A stretch of 44,949 nucleotides of DNA from an uncultured Clostridia bacterium (GCA_944381055.1 CALWJQ010000058.1:1-44949); one strand, 5' to 3'; counted from the stretch's first letter, positions 23,964 to 32,446 are shown. Notes: generated by a model from the sequence alone, not told the origin. Numbers and translations are program-made.

Positions 23964-23997
23964 AAAAGGGTTCGGAACATCGGTTCCGAACCCTTTT
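23964..23997. terminator. Bidirectional intrinsic terminator between convergent genes
   Basis: A 15-base perfect stem, AAAAGGGTTCGGAAC at 23964-23978 and GTTCCGAACCCTTTT at 23983-23997, with a 4-base loop. It has T runs when read in either direction. It serves the lyase on the plus strand and the S-layer protein gene on the minus strand. A second, smaller inverted repeat (AGCGC/GCGCT region, 23941-23960) lies just before it. Confidence 0.92.
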
Positions 23998-24004
23998 GTT
24001 CTGG

Positions 24005-25027
24005 CTATTTCACCAGCTCGTACAGGCGCATTATGGTGGCGATGCTCTGCTGGCGTTCATAAGGGTCGCCGGGCGAGAACATGTCGTTGCCCGTGCCGTT
24101 CATCACGCCGCTGGCCTGCATCTGGCCGACCGCTTCCAGCGCCCACGACGCGACCGAATCGGTGTCGGCAAAGGTGGAAGCCTGTGCGGGCAGGGGCTTT
24201 TCCAGCGCCGCCGCCAGGCGGGCCAGCATGGTCGCCGCTTCCTGACGGGTCAGGCTGGCGTCCGGGTCAAACCGGTTTTCGCCCACACCGTTGACGACGC
24301 CGAGCGCCGCCATCTTTTCGACGTTTTCGTCCTCGGTGTCCGTAAAGGTCATGCGGTCTGTAATTTCGCTGCCAGTCACCGTCTCATACAGGCCGGCTGC
24401 CAGCGCGCAGAACTCGGCACGGGTCGTGGCCTGCGCATAGGCCGATTGCAGCGATTCGGGCACGATCCCCAGCTCGATGCCCGCGCTGACCTGCTCAGCC
24501 GCCCATTCCGCAGGCTGTTCGGCCGGCTCTTCGGGTTCGGCGGGCTCTGTGGGCTCGCTGGGATCTTCGGGTTCCGCAGGCTCTGTGGGTTCTGCCGGGT
24601 CAGTCGGTTCGGCGGGCTCCGTCGGCGTCGTTGTAGCCGAACCTTCAATCAGAATATAGCTTTCAAATCCCGTCATGGTGTCGCTGGCAACCAGGTGATA
24701 AATCACGCCCGCCTGCGGCACAAACGGCAGCGGATCGACAGCGGAATAGAACTCATAATTCGGGCCAAAGTTAACCGTGCCCACCTTGTCTGTGTCATAA
24801 GCTGTCAGATCACAGGGAAAGCTCGGGATGTTTGCGAGGGTAAACTCGGTGCCTTCCGGATAGATGTACACCGTGCAGCCGCTGTAAGCCGTCGTACCGG
24901 TCGGCTCGCTGCTTGCCAAAATGTACTGGTTCCCCGGGATAGCGAAGTCCGCGGCTGCCGCAGGAACCGCCAGGACGCCGACGGCCAGCGTCAGCGCCAG
25001 CAACAAGGACAGGGTTCGTTTTCTCAT
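24005..25027 (-). CDS. Secreted S-layer-homology (SLH) domain protein with Pro/Glu/Thr linker
   Basis: A 340-residue exported protein. Residues 1-25 are a signal peptide ending in AAAA. Residues 26-132 form a compact, probably beta-rich domain that I do not recognise. Residues about 133-173 are a low-complexity spacer of TEPAEP/TDPAEP-type repeats. Residues 174-340 hold SLH-type repeats: WAAEQVSAGIELGIVPESLQ, TRAEFCALAAGLYE, ALGVVNGVGENRFDPDASLT, RQEAATMLARLAAALE, and SGVMNGTGNDMFSPGDPYER. SLH repeats bind pyruvylated cell-wall polymers, so this should sit on the cell surface. It has its own promoter and shares no transcript with the downstream lyase. The strong AAGGAG is 8 bases from the ATG. 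Confidence 0.88.
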   Translation of the reverse strand: MRKRTLSLLLALTLAVGVLAVPAAAADFAIPGNQYILASSEPTGTTAYSGCTVYIYPEGTEFTLANIPSFPCDLTAYDTDKVGTVNFGPNYEFYSAVDPLPFVPQAGVIYHLVASDTMTGFESYILIEGSATTTPTEPAEPTDPAEPTEPAEPEDPSEPTEPAEPEEPAEQPAEWAAEQVSAGIELGIVPESLQSAYAQATTRAEFCALAAGLYETVTGSEITDRMTFTDTEDENVEKMAALGVVNGVGENRFDPDASLTRQEAATMLARLAAALEKPLPAQASTFADTDSVASWALEAVGQMQASGVMNGTGNDMFSPGDPYERQQSIATIMRLYELVK

Positions 25028-25087
25028 ACTGCATTCTCCTTTTCATCGCATTGGCGGCACAGCGCTTTGCACCATGCCCGAATAAAT

Positions 25088-25115
25088 TCTATACCCCGCC
25101 CCGCGGGTTTGTCAA
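25088..25115 (-). promoter_or_regulatory. Promoter of the 340-residue SLH protein gene
   Basis: Read on the minus strand: TTGACA (25115-25110), a 16-base GC-rich spacer, and TATAGA (25093-25088). It lies about 60 bases before the start codon and just after the terminator of the upstream SLH gene. Confidence 0.75.
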
Positions 25116-25137
25116 GAACGCGCAAGCGCCCTGTAAA

Positions 25138-25171
25138 AACTCCCGGCAGGGCGTTTGCCCGGCCGGGAGTT
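25138..25171 (-). terminator. Intrinsic terminator after the MacAB-SLH operon
   Basis: On the minus strand the stem of 10 bases (25171-25162 with 25147-25138, AACTCCCGGC/GCCGGGAGTT) has an inner GGGC/GCCC pair and is followed by TTTTT. It lies immediately after the stop of the 617-residue SLH protein. Confidence 0.85.
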
Positions 25172-25175
25172 GGGT

Positions 25176-27029
25176 TTACCGCTCAGTCGCGATGAGGATG
25201 CGGATGCGGCCGCCGTCCTCATAGTCTTTGTCATAATAGCCGCGCAGGCTGTACCGCGACGTATCACTGACCGCCGACAGGGTCGACGAAATGTAACTGC
25301 TCGTCCCCCGGCGGATATAGACCTGCACCGCGTCAGACATGCCGAACTCTTCGTTCTGATTGCGGGCTGACGTCTCCGTAACCGACGTCAGCGGGGTCTC
25401 TTCCAGATTATACGCCCGCTCGATGCCCGTCTCCGACATTTCAAAGCGCGCCGGACCGCTTTGCAGGTTGAGAATGCGGTTTTGCGTCGAAAAGCTTCCT
25501 TTCTGGCCGTTGATCAGGTACTCGTACTGCCCCATGAGCGTCATGTTGGCGTTGATCTCGACGACCGACGTCAGAATCCCGTAGGTATCCATATCGCCGG
25601 TGGCGTCGTCCAGAATGATGCGGTTGATTCTTCCCGTCTCGTCGAGGGTATAGTAGCGGACGTTTTCGTCGCTGAGCTTCATGCGCGACAGGCGGTCGGG
25701 GTACAGAATCAGGCCGCCGCTGTCATTGGTATCCATGATTTCGATGTTATCGGCAAACTCCAGGCCGTCGACCTCGGTGGCCGCACGGTTGACCTGGCCG
25801 CGCAGCGGGCGGCGCGTCAGCGACTTGACGCTGGTTTCGCCGTCCTGCACCGTGATTTCGACGACGCTGCCGGCCCGGACCGACGACGCCCGCACCGGAT
25901 CCTGATACACCTGGCCGTCGGTACACAAAATAGTCGCCACATCTGTGGTCCACGAATTGCCGTAGCCGTCGTCATAGGTGGTCTGTGCCACCGACTGCAC
26001 GACGCCATACCGCACGGTGTCCATGGTATCCGGCTCTGTCACGCCGACGACGTCGCCGTTCATCCCGAGCAGCAGCGTCACCACGTCGCCTGGGTGGTAT
26101 TCACCCATGTCGGACAGCGCATAGGCGGCCGACGAGCTGGCCACGCTGTAATTGACGCCTGCGACCGTCACGCCGGTCGGCTGGGCCGCCGACGGCGTGG
26201 CCGCTGTGTACACACCGGTCACGCGGTCGCGGTAGACCCACACTGAACGCAGGTTTTTATTGTAATAATATACGTCGCCTGCCAGCAGCTGCGACACATC
26301 GGCGCGCGCGCCGTTGATGGTCAGCTCGTCGACGGCAAAAGGCAGCAACGCGCTCCACTGGCTGTCCTGCGCGATAAACGGGCCTTCGCGGTCCGACGCG
26401 ACGAGCGACGCATAGTCGACTTCTCCCGAAGCGTTCAGAGTCAGCCCGCGGGTCGACGCGTAGACAGCGCCCGACGACGTTTCCGCCTTCATCAGGTTGT
26501 AAAACAGCGTCACGCACTCATTGCGCGTCAGGCGCTGCCCCTGTACGGCCGTCATGTTTTCATCCAGGCCGAGGGCGCGGTACTTATTCATCTGGGCCGA
26601 CGGGAAGGCGCCCGACAGGCTCTGCGAATCGTAGCCCAGCATCCGCAGGACGGCGGTCGCCGCTTCTTCGAGCAAAATGGTATTTTCCGGCCGGAAAGTC
26701 CCGTCGGTATACCCGGCAATCCAGCCGTTATCCACCGCGGCTTTGACATATCCGGCCGCCCAGTGATTGCTTTTGACGTCTTTGAACACCGAGATGTTGG
26801 CCTGAGTGCTGATCCCTTCGGCCAGCCCGGCCGCGGCGCACATCATTTTGGTAAACTCGGCGCGGGTGACAGGGCTGGACAGGTTGAGATCGCCGTTTTC
26901 GTCACCAGTCAGAATCCCAAGCGCGCGCACCGTTTGCTGCATGGCCTGTGCGTCGGCAGCGTGCGCGGCCGGCAGCGCCCCTGCGCACAGCAGTGCGGCC
27001 AGCAGCGCGGCCGTTATCCGTTTAAACAT
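25176..27029 (-). CDS. Secreted S-layer-homology domain protein of 617 residues
   Basis: An exported surface protein. Residues 1-25 are a signal peptide (cleavage after AAHA). Residues about 28-190 carry three SLH-type repeats: LGILTGDENGDLNLSSPVTR, FKDVKSNHWAAGYVKAAVDN with GWIAGYTDGTFRPENTI, and ALGLDENMTAVQGQRLTRNE. The remaining 420 residues are beta-rich, with repeated short domains such as DGQVYQDPVRASSVRAGSVV and FADNIEIMDTNDSGGLILYP, and no catalytic motif that I recognise. It begins 12 bases after the MacB-like permease, preceded by AGGAGGGAG, so it belongs to the exporter operon. It may be a wall-anchored partner or client of that exporter. Confidence 0.88.
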   Translation of the reverse strand: MFKRITAALLAALLCAGALPAAHAADAQAMQQTVRALGILTGDENGDLNLSSPVTRAEFTKMMCAAAGLAEGISTQANISVFKDVKSNHWAAGYVKAAVDNGWIAGYTDGTFRPENTILLEEAATAVLRMLGYDSQSLSGAFPSAQMNKYRALGLDENMTAVQGQRLTRNECVTLFYNLMKAETSSGAVYASTRGLTLNASGEVDYASLVASDREGPFIAQDSQWSALLPFAVDELTINGARADVSQLLAGDVYYYNKNLRSVWVYRDRVTGVYTAATPSAAQPTGVTVAGVNYSVASSSAAYALSDMGEYHPGDVVTLLLGMNGDVVGVTEPDTMDTVRYGVVQSVAQTTYDDGYGNSWTTDVATILCTDGQVYQDPVRASSVRAGSVVEITVQDGETSVKSLTRRPLRGQVNRAATEVDGLEFADNIEIMDTNDSGGLILYPDRLSRMKLSDENVRYYTLDETGRINRIILDDATGDMDTYGILTSVVEINANMTLMGQYEYLINGQKGSFSTQNRILNLQSGPARFEMSETGIERAYNLEETPLTSVTETSARNQNEEFGMSDAVQVYIRRGTSSYISSTLSAVSDTSRYSLRGYYDKDYEDGGRIRILIATER

Positions 27030-27041
27030 CTTCGCTCCCTC

Positions 27042-28232
27042 CTATTCATAACGCAGCGCGTCGATGGGGTTGAGCCGCGCCGCCTTTTTTGCCGGCAAAT
27101 ACCCGAACAGAATGCCGATGGCGACCGAAATGCCAAACGCCATGGCAATGGACCCGGCGGTCGGCGTGACCGCCATGTCCTGCTGCAAAAGCGCCACAAT
27201 AAGCTTCGTCGCCAGCGACGACAGCAGGTATCCGAACCCGATGCCAATCACCCCGCCGATACCGCTCGTCGTCGCCGCTTCGATGACAAACTGCTGCATG
27301 ATGTCGCGCTGCCGCGCGCCAAGTGATTTGCGGATGCCGATTTCCCGCGTGCGCTCGGACACTGACACCAGCATGATGTTCATGATGCCGATTCCGCCGA
27401 CGACCAGGGAAATCGCAGCGATCGCGGCCAAAATGGTAATCATGACGTTGAGCATGTCGTCCATGATGTCCAAAAGCTCGGACATGCTGATGACACTGTA
27501 AGCAGTGTCGCTGCCGAAAGCCTTTTCCAGCCGCTCTTCAATGGCTGCTTTGGCCTGTGTGATCACATCTTCGGACGCGGCGGAAAAATAATAGCTGGAA
27601 ATCTGTCCGCTGTTTGACAGCTTGACAGCATTGGTGTAGGGGATGAGGGCCACATTATCGTCGCCATATTCGCCGCTGTCCGCCTTTTCCTTCAAGACCC
27701 CGATGACGGTGTAGGTGTATCCGCCGATTTTGATCGTTTCGCCCACGCCGCCCCCGTCAAAATACTCATTGCTGACATAGCTGCCGATGACACAGACCTT
27801 TTGGCGGCGCAGGACGTCAACATAGCGCAGGAAGCGTCCCTGCCCCACTTCGTACTGCCGGATGTCGGCATAGTCTTCACCCACGCCGGTTACCGATGTC
27901 GACGGGGTTTCGGTGCCGATTTTCAGCTGCGCCCCCGACGACACCGTCGGTGAAACGGCGGACAGCAGCGCCGGGTTTTCCTGTGCCAGCTCATACATGT
28001 CGTCGTCCGACACGCTGCGTGCCGTGCCGCGGCCAACGACTGTGACGGTGATGAGGTTGGTGCCCATGCTTTCAAAACTGTCGGTCATAAAATTCTGCAT
28101 CCCGTTGCCCAGGCCGACAATGACAATAACGGCCGCCACGCCGATGATAATCCCCAGCATGGTCAAAAGGGCGCGAACCTTGCTGCTGAAAATGCTTTGC
28201 AGCGCCAGACGGAAAGACTGGAAAAAGCTCAT
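27042..28232 (-). CDS. MacB-like ABC transporter permease (FtsX superfamily)
   Basis: A 396-residue membrane protein of the MacB/LolC type. One membrane span at about 20-41 (LLTMLGIIIGVAAVIVIVGL), a large outer domain at about 45-270 with DADIRQYEVGQGRF-like MacB-PCD features, then three spans near the C-terminus. The region after the second span carries the mechanotransmission marker IMLVSVSERTREIGIRKSLG (first residues of the family's ExTxEIGxRKAxGA). It ends KKAARLNPIDALRYE, the usual tail. The start ATG overlaps the ATPase stop. Members move lipoproteins, peptides or drugs by force transmission rather than by a channel; the cargo here is unknown. Confidence 0.92.
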   Translation of the reverse strand: MSFFQSFRLALQSIFSSKVRALLTMLGIIIGVAAVIVIVGLGNGMQNFMTDSFESMGTNLITVTVVGRGTARSVSDDDMYELAQENPALLSAVSPTVSSGAQLKIGTETPSTSVTGVGEDYADIRQYEVGQGRFLRYVDVLRRQKVCVIGSYVSNEYFDGGGVGETIKIGGYTYTVIGVLKEKADSGEYGDDNVALIPYTNAVKLSNSGQISSYYFSAASEDVITQAKAAIEERLEKAFGSDTAYSVISMSELLDIMDDMLNVMITILAAIAAISLVVGGIGIMNIMLVSVSERTREIGIRKSLGARQRDIMQQFVIEAATTSGIGGVIGIGFGYLLSSLATKLIVALLQQDMAVTPTAGSIAMAFGISVAIGILFGYLPAKKAARLNPIDALRYE

Positions 28233-28957
28233 CCGTCCTGCCCCCCTTCGGCCTGCACTACGGCGCGCTCTGCATCCGCCGGCCCGTCGTAAATGATCCT
28301 GCCGTCCTCGAGGCGGATGATTCGTTCCGCCTTGCGCGCAATGGAATTGTCATGCGTGATAAGCACAATGGTGTTGCCCTCGCGGTGCAGATCCTGCAAA
28401 AGCGCCAGCACCTCGCGCCCGGTCCGGCTGTCCAGCGCGCCGGTCGGTTCGTCGGCCAGAATGACCGACGGATTGCCGGCCAGCGCCCGCGCAATGGACA
28501 CGCGCTGCTGCTGGCCGCCCGACAGCTGTGCCGGCTTGTTTTTCAGTTTGTCGGCCAGCCCGACGCGGGCCAGCGTCTTTTTGGCGCGCGCGTCGCGCTC
28601 GGCCCTGGGGACGCCGGCGTACACGAGCGAGGCCTCGACGTTTTCCAAAACGCTCATCTTGGGCAGCAGGTTGTACTGCTGGAAGATAAACCCCAGCATC
28701 CTGTTGCGGATCGCGGCCAGATCGTCGTCGTCCAGCCTGCCGACATCCTGGCCGGCCAGCAGGTACTGGCCGGCTGTCGGCACGTCCAGGCAGCCGATAA
28801 TGTTCATGCACGTCGACTTTCCGCTGCCCGACTGGCCGACAATGGCGACGAACTCGCCCCGCTCGATGGTCATTGATATGCCGTCGACCGCATGGACTTC
28901 TGTATCGCCCATGCGATAGATTTTATAGACGTTGCGGAACTCAATCAGGGGGGCCAC
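28229..28957 (-). CDS. MacB/LolD-type ABC transporter ATPase (GTG start)
   Basis: A 242-residue ATPase with Walker A GQSGSGKST, the Q-loop segment FIFQQYNLLPKMSVLENVE, signature LSGGQQQRVSIARAL, Walker B VILADEPTGALDSRTG and the His switch in LITHDNSIA. The spacing of Q-loop to LLP and the GALD Walker B ending are typical of the MacB/LolD branch. I place the start at GTG 28957: AAGGAGG (28972-28966) lies 8 bases upstream, and the upstream adaptor's TGA ends one base before it. An ATG at 28978 has no ribosome site and would overlap the adaptor gene. Confidence 0.93.
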   Translation of the reverse strand: MAPLIEFRNVYKIYRMGDTEVHAVDGISMTIERGEFVAIVGQSGSGKSTCMNIIGCLDVPTAGQYLLAGQDVGRLDDDDLAAIRNRMLGFIFQQYNLLPKMSVLENVEASLVYAGVPRAERDARAKKTLARVGLADKLKNKPAQLSGGQQQRVSIARALAGNPSVILADEPTGALDSRTGREVLALLQDLHREGNTIVLITHDNSIARKAERIIRLEDGRIIYDGPADAERAVVQAEGGQDG

Positions 28958-28958
28958 C

Positions 28959-30713
28959 TCAACGCCCTCCTTCGCCATCCGGCGGGGCGCCCGCCGGGGC
29001 TCCGCCGCCCGCCGGGGCTCCGCCGCCTGCCGGACCTCCGCCCGCGGCGCCGCTCATCAGGCCCATCATCTGTTCCAGCAGCGAATTGCTTTCATAGGCG
29101 GCATATGCGATGCTCTCGCCCTCTTCCAGCCCGCCGGTGATCTGAATATAGTCGTCGTCGTTAATCCCCAGCGTCACTTCACGGTACTCGTACCCGATCG
29201 GCAGGCCGTCTTCGCCCAGCGCCGTTCCCGCATTTTCGCCCGCGCTTTCCGACCGGACCAGCACGCGGTTGCCCCGCTCGACAGCGCTGACCGGGACGGC
29301 CAGCACACCCGACTCACTCTGCACCCTGATTTCCACATCGACGTTCATGCCGGGCAGCAGCCCGCCGGTCTCGTCGATGCGGATGGTGACAGGATAAGAC
29401 GTGACGCCGCCCATCGTCGTGCCGTTAATATTGACTTTGGTGACGACGCCGCGGTAAGACTGCCCTTCCACGGCTTCAGCCGTGACGTCAACCTCCTGCC
29501 CGACCTCGATTTTTGACACGTCGAGTTCGTCGACATTTAAAGTAAGCGTCAGATAAGACAGATCAAAAATGGTACACAGGCTGCTCAGCCCTGATCCGCT
29601 GTCGATCTTATCGCCCTGCTTATAATTTTTTTCGACAATGGTGCCCGCAATGGGCGATGTAATGCTGTAATTGTCCAGCTGATCGACGGCGCTCTGCAAA
29701 GACAGCTGCGCGTCGCGCAGCGACAATTCGGCCGAACGGATGGAATCGTCCAGGCTGTCGCTTTCCAGCCGCAGGATCGCCTGGTTTTTTGCCACCTCGT
29801 CCCCTTCCTGCACCAACAGGGCGCCGACCGTCCCGGCGGCGGCAGCGGTCACCGCCGCTTCGGCCTGATATTCAAAGGCGGCGCTCTGCGTACAGGCTGC
29901 CGTGCCCACCATCGCGCTCGCCATGCTCTGCGGCGCGATGCCGCCGGGGTTTTGAACCTCAATGGTAACGTTGCGGACCATAATATTGCCGGCCAGCACC
30001 TCGTCGACGGGCGCGATTTCCGTCACCGTCCCGGTTAAGGTCTCGAAAGTGCTGTCCAGCGTCACCGACGCGGCCTGACCGATATAAAACCCCGCTGCGT
30101 CATCAGACGGAAAGGGCAGGCAAAGCGTCATGGTCGCGCTGTCGCGGATCGATGCAATGGTCTGGCCCACGGATATGCTGTCGCCCTCTTCAACCATCAG
30201 GTCGACGACAACGCCGCTTTCATTGGCTTCGATGACCAGATCTTCGCGGCCGTCCAGCGCCTGATCATAGCTCATCTGTGCCCGTTCAACCGACAGGCGC
30301 GAACGTTCGATGGAGTTTTCGACATCGTCGGTGTCAATCTGGTACAAAAGCTGGTCCTTTTCCACCACGTCGCCTTCTTCAAAGTCAGCGCTCAGAATCT
30401 CGCCGCCGACCAGGGCGTTGACCACATAGGAATCGGCCGGTTCGAGCGCCGCGCTGCCGCTGACGACAACGGTGATGTCGCGCCGCGAGACCGTGTCCAG
30501 CACATAGCTGGTCTGCGGCCCCTGGCTTTTCCCGCCGCCTGCCAGCCGCAGGGCGATCAGAACAACTGCCAGTACGGCGACGGCAGCGGCAGCAATGACG
30601 CGCCGGCGTTTTTTCCGCTTTTTCCCGGACGGCTCAAAAAACGGCGTTTCCGGCGCAGGCGCGTCCTGTTTGGAATCTTGTTTGCCTTCCGTAGGCGTTT
30701 GCTGGGTCTGCAT
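28959..30713 (-). CDS. MacA/HlyD-like periplasmic adaptor with two lipoyl-barrel modules
   Basis: A 584-residue adaptor. Residues 31-38 are a KKRKKRRR basic run, followed by one membrane span (39-57), so the body faces outside. Module 1: a split lipoyl domain (about 97-190, with EGDVVEKDQLLYQIDTDD and then VEEGDSISVGQTIASI) around a short helical hairpin, then a barrel (193-275). Module 2 repeats this: lipoyl (about 285-385, QEGDEVAKNQAILRLESDSL then SPIAGTIVEKNYKQGDKI), barrel (386-465) and membrane-proximal domain to 540. The tail from 556 is Gly/Ala/Pro repeats. MacA proteins usually have one such module and about 370-400 residues. It is 6 bases downstream of the amidohydrolase and precedes the MacB ATPase. 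Confidence 0.88.
   Translation of the reverse strand: MQTQQTPTEGKQDSKQDAPAPETPFFEPSGKKRKKRRRVIAAAAVAVLAVVLIALRLAGGGKSQGPQTSYVLDTVSRRDITVVVSGSAALEPADSYVVNALVGGEILSADFEEGDVVEKDQLLYQIDTDDVENSIERSRLSVERAQMSYDQALDGREDLVIEANESGVVVDLMVEEGDSISVGQTIASIRDSATMTLCLPFPSDDAAGFYIGQAASVTLDSTFETLTGTVTEIAPVDEVLAGNIMVRNVTIEVQNPGGIAPQSMASAMVGTAACTQSAAFEYQAEAAVTAAAAGTVGALLVQEGDEVAKNQAILRLESDSLDDSIRSAELSLRDAQLSLQSAVDQLDNYSITSPIAGTIVEKNYKQGDKIDSGSGLSSLCTIFDLSYLTLTLNVDELDVSKIEVGQEVDVTAEAVEGQSYRGVVTKVNINGTTMGGVTSYPVTIRIDETGGLLPGMNVDVEIRVQSESGVLAVPVSAVERGNRVLVRSESAGENAGTALGEDGLPIGYEYREVTLGINDDDYIQITGGLEEGESIAYAAYESNSLLEQMMGLMSGAAGGGPAGGGAPAGGGAPAGAPPDGEGGR
28975..29048. repeat. Short in-frame tandem repeat encoding the adaptor's Gly/Ala/Pro tail
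   Basis: The unit CCGCCGGGGCTCCGCC is present twice head to tail with a 15-18 base period, followed by a degenerate third copy, all inside the adaptor gene. It encodes GGGAPAGGGAPAG-type residues at the C-terminus. Tracts of this type can gain or lose units by slippage in frame. Confidence 0.7.
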
Positions 30714-30719
30714 ACTGCA

Positions 30720-32348
30720 CTATCCTTTCTTCCCCTGTCCGGCGGGACGCCGGTAAACAACTTCGCCGCCTGTCATGGTCAAAAGCACCTGTGTCTGACC
30801 GATCTGGCGGGGATCGATTTCAAAAATATCACGGTCGACTATAATCAGATCGGCCCAGAAGCCGGGCTGCAGCCGGCCCTTTTTCCGCTCGCAGAACTCG
30901 GCGTAGGCGCTGCCCGCCGTATAGCAGTCGACAGCCTGTGCAACGCTCATGCGCTCGGCCGGGACATAGCCCCCCTCGGGGAAGCCGTCGGGATCCTGGC
31001 GGGTGACGGCCGCCGCGATGCACGGGAAGGGGTTGCAGTCCTCGACCGGCGAATCGGTGCCAAAGGACACCGGCGAACCGAGCTCCGCCAGTGTTTTAAA
31101 GGCATAGGACGTCTGCGCCAGGTCATGCCCCACGCGGCTTTCGACAATATGGCTGTCATAATGCAGGAAGATCGGCTGCGCCAGCGTCAGGATTCCCAGC
31201 CGCCCGATGCGCTCCAGCTGGGCGCGGTCGGTGATTTGGCAGTGTACCAGCCCGTGACGCAGGTCGTTGGGGCGCCCGTCCAGGACTTTTTCGTATGTAT
31301 CCAGGGTTTTCTGTACCGCGCCGTCGCCGATGACATGGGTGATGACCTGCACGCCATGCCGCTGCGCCAAAGCGCACAGCGCGTCCATCTCGCCGTCAGT
31401 CAGCGCTTCGACACCGCGGTTGCCCGGGTCGTCGCAGTAGTCGCTGCGCAAAAGGGCTGTGCGCGCGCCGAGCGAGCCGTCCTTGAACAGTTTAAGCGGC
31501 CCGACAGACAGGCGGTCGTCGTTGAGTTCGGGGTCGTATTCGTTCCCCAGGTACTCGCTGAACGCTTCGGGCGAGGTAAAGGACACCTGGTGCCGGTAAC
31601 GCAGGGGCAGGCGGCCCTCATCGCGCAGGCGGCGCATCATGCGGAAAGCCAGCCCGCCGTCGCCCTGGCCGGCGTCGTTGGACTGCACTGACGTTAAGCC
31701 GACGCTGACCGCGTAGCCGAGCGCCTTCAGCACCTGGCGCAGGCACTGCTCTTCTGTCTCGGGGGGGATGACGTCGTCCATCATGTCGAGCGCGTGCTCA
31801 TTGAAAATGCCGTCCGGCGTGCCGTCAGGCAGCGTCCCGAACCGTCCGCCCTCGGGCTGGGGCGTCTGCGCAGTAATGCCGGCCTTTTGCAGGGCCGCAG
31901 AGTTCGCCGCCCCGATATGCCCGCAGATCCGGGTGAAGAACAGCGGGATCTCGGCCGAAATGCGATCCAGGTCAAAGCGGTTGAGCAGCCGCTTCTCATC
32001 GGTGAAATAATCCTGGTTCCAGCCGGCGGCGCGCAGGCCTCCGCGCGCTTCGGGGTGCTCGGCAATGAACTGCCGTCCCATTGCGATGACGTCGTCGATA
32101 GAGCGCGCGCCGCTTAAATTAAGGGTCGACAGCCGCCGGCCCAGGTTAAACAGATGCTGGTGGCTGTCGTTCATGCCGGGCAGCACCAGACGTCCGCCGG
32201 CGTCTATCACCTGCGCGGTGCAATCCGCGGCGTTTAAAATCTCATCAGTTTCGCCCGTTTTTTGAATGACGCCGTCCTCAATGAGCAGGGCGGACGCAAA
32301 CCGCCCCGCTTCCATATAAACTTTTGCGTTGACGACTGCCGTCTGCAT
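30720..32348 (-). CDS. YtcJ-type metal-dependent amidohydrolase
   Basis: A 542-residue protein of the amidohydrolase-3 family (YtcJ/NfdA, formamide or amide hydrolases). Marks: GRLVLPGMNDSHQHLFNLGR with the HxH metal site, AAGWNQDYF, the FTRICGHIGAANSAAL region, LKLFKDGSLGARTALL with the metal-bridging lysine, THVIGDGAVQKTLDTYE, LVHCQI, and FGTDSPVEDCNPF with the catalytic aspartate. The C-terminus GRLQPGFWADLIIVDRDIFE is the usual beta-sandwich close. I use ATG 32348; the ATG six bases earlier touches GGAGGA directly. The family acts on N-formyl or N-acyl amides in the cytoplasm, but the substrate here is unknown. It is the first gene of the MacAB-SLH operon. Confidence 0.88.
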   Translation of the reverse strand: MQTAVVNAKVYMEAGRFASALLIEDGVIQKTGETDEILNAADCTAQVIDAGGRLVLPGMNDSHQHLFNLGRRLSTLNLSGARSIDDVIAMGRQFIAEHPEARGGLRAAGWNQDYFTDEKRLLNRFDLDRISAEIPLFFTRICGHIGAANSAALQKAGITAQTPQPEGGRFGTLPDGTPDGIFNEHALDMMDDVIPPETEEQCLRQVLKALGYAVSVGLTSVQSNDAGQGDGGLAFRMMRRLRDEGRLPLRYRHQVSFTSPEAFSEYLGNEYDPELNDDRLSVGPLKLFKDGSLGARTALLRSDYCDDPGNRGVEALTDGEMDALCALAQRHGVQVITHVIGDGAVQKTLDTYEKVLDGRPNDLRHGLVHCQITDRAQLERIGRLGILTLAQPIFLHYDSHIVESRVGHDLAQTSYAFKTLAELGSPVSFGTDSPVEDCNPFPCIAAAVTRQDPDGFPEGGYVPAERMSVAQAVDCYTAGSAYAEFCERKKGRLQPGFWADLIIVDRDIFEIDPRQIGQTQVLLTMTGGEVVYRRPAGQGKKG

Positions 32349-32381
32349 AGCCATTCCTCCGCTTTTCTTTCATTTTCTTTC

Positions 32382-32410
32382 ATGATAGACCTTTCCCGGG
32401 TCAGCGTCAA
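32382..32410 (-). promoter_or_regulatory. Promoter of the amidohydrolase-MacAB-SLH operon
   Basis: On the minus strand: TTGACG (32410-32405), a 17-base spacer and TATCAT (32387-32382), 33 bases before the start codon. It is divergent from the aldo/keto reductase promoter, which lies 37 bases away. Confidence 0.75.
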
Positions 32411-32446
32411 CAAACTCCCTGTGAATTTTTTAGAGTATTCTTCAAG

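Noticed and set aside
24509..24631. Repeated short units that might be mistaken for a CRISPR array
   Set aside because: The units are short, in frame and coding for a TEPAEP-type spacer. There are no regular unique spacers and no cas genes.
23996..25195. A 399-codon plus-strand frame with Gly/Leu/Phe repeats
   Set aside because: The repeats are the antisense reading of the Pro/Glu/Thr spacer in the SLH protein gene, which has a signal peptide, promoter and ribosome site on the minus strand.
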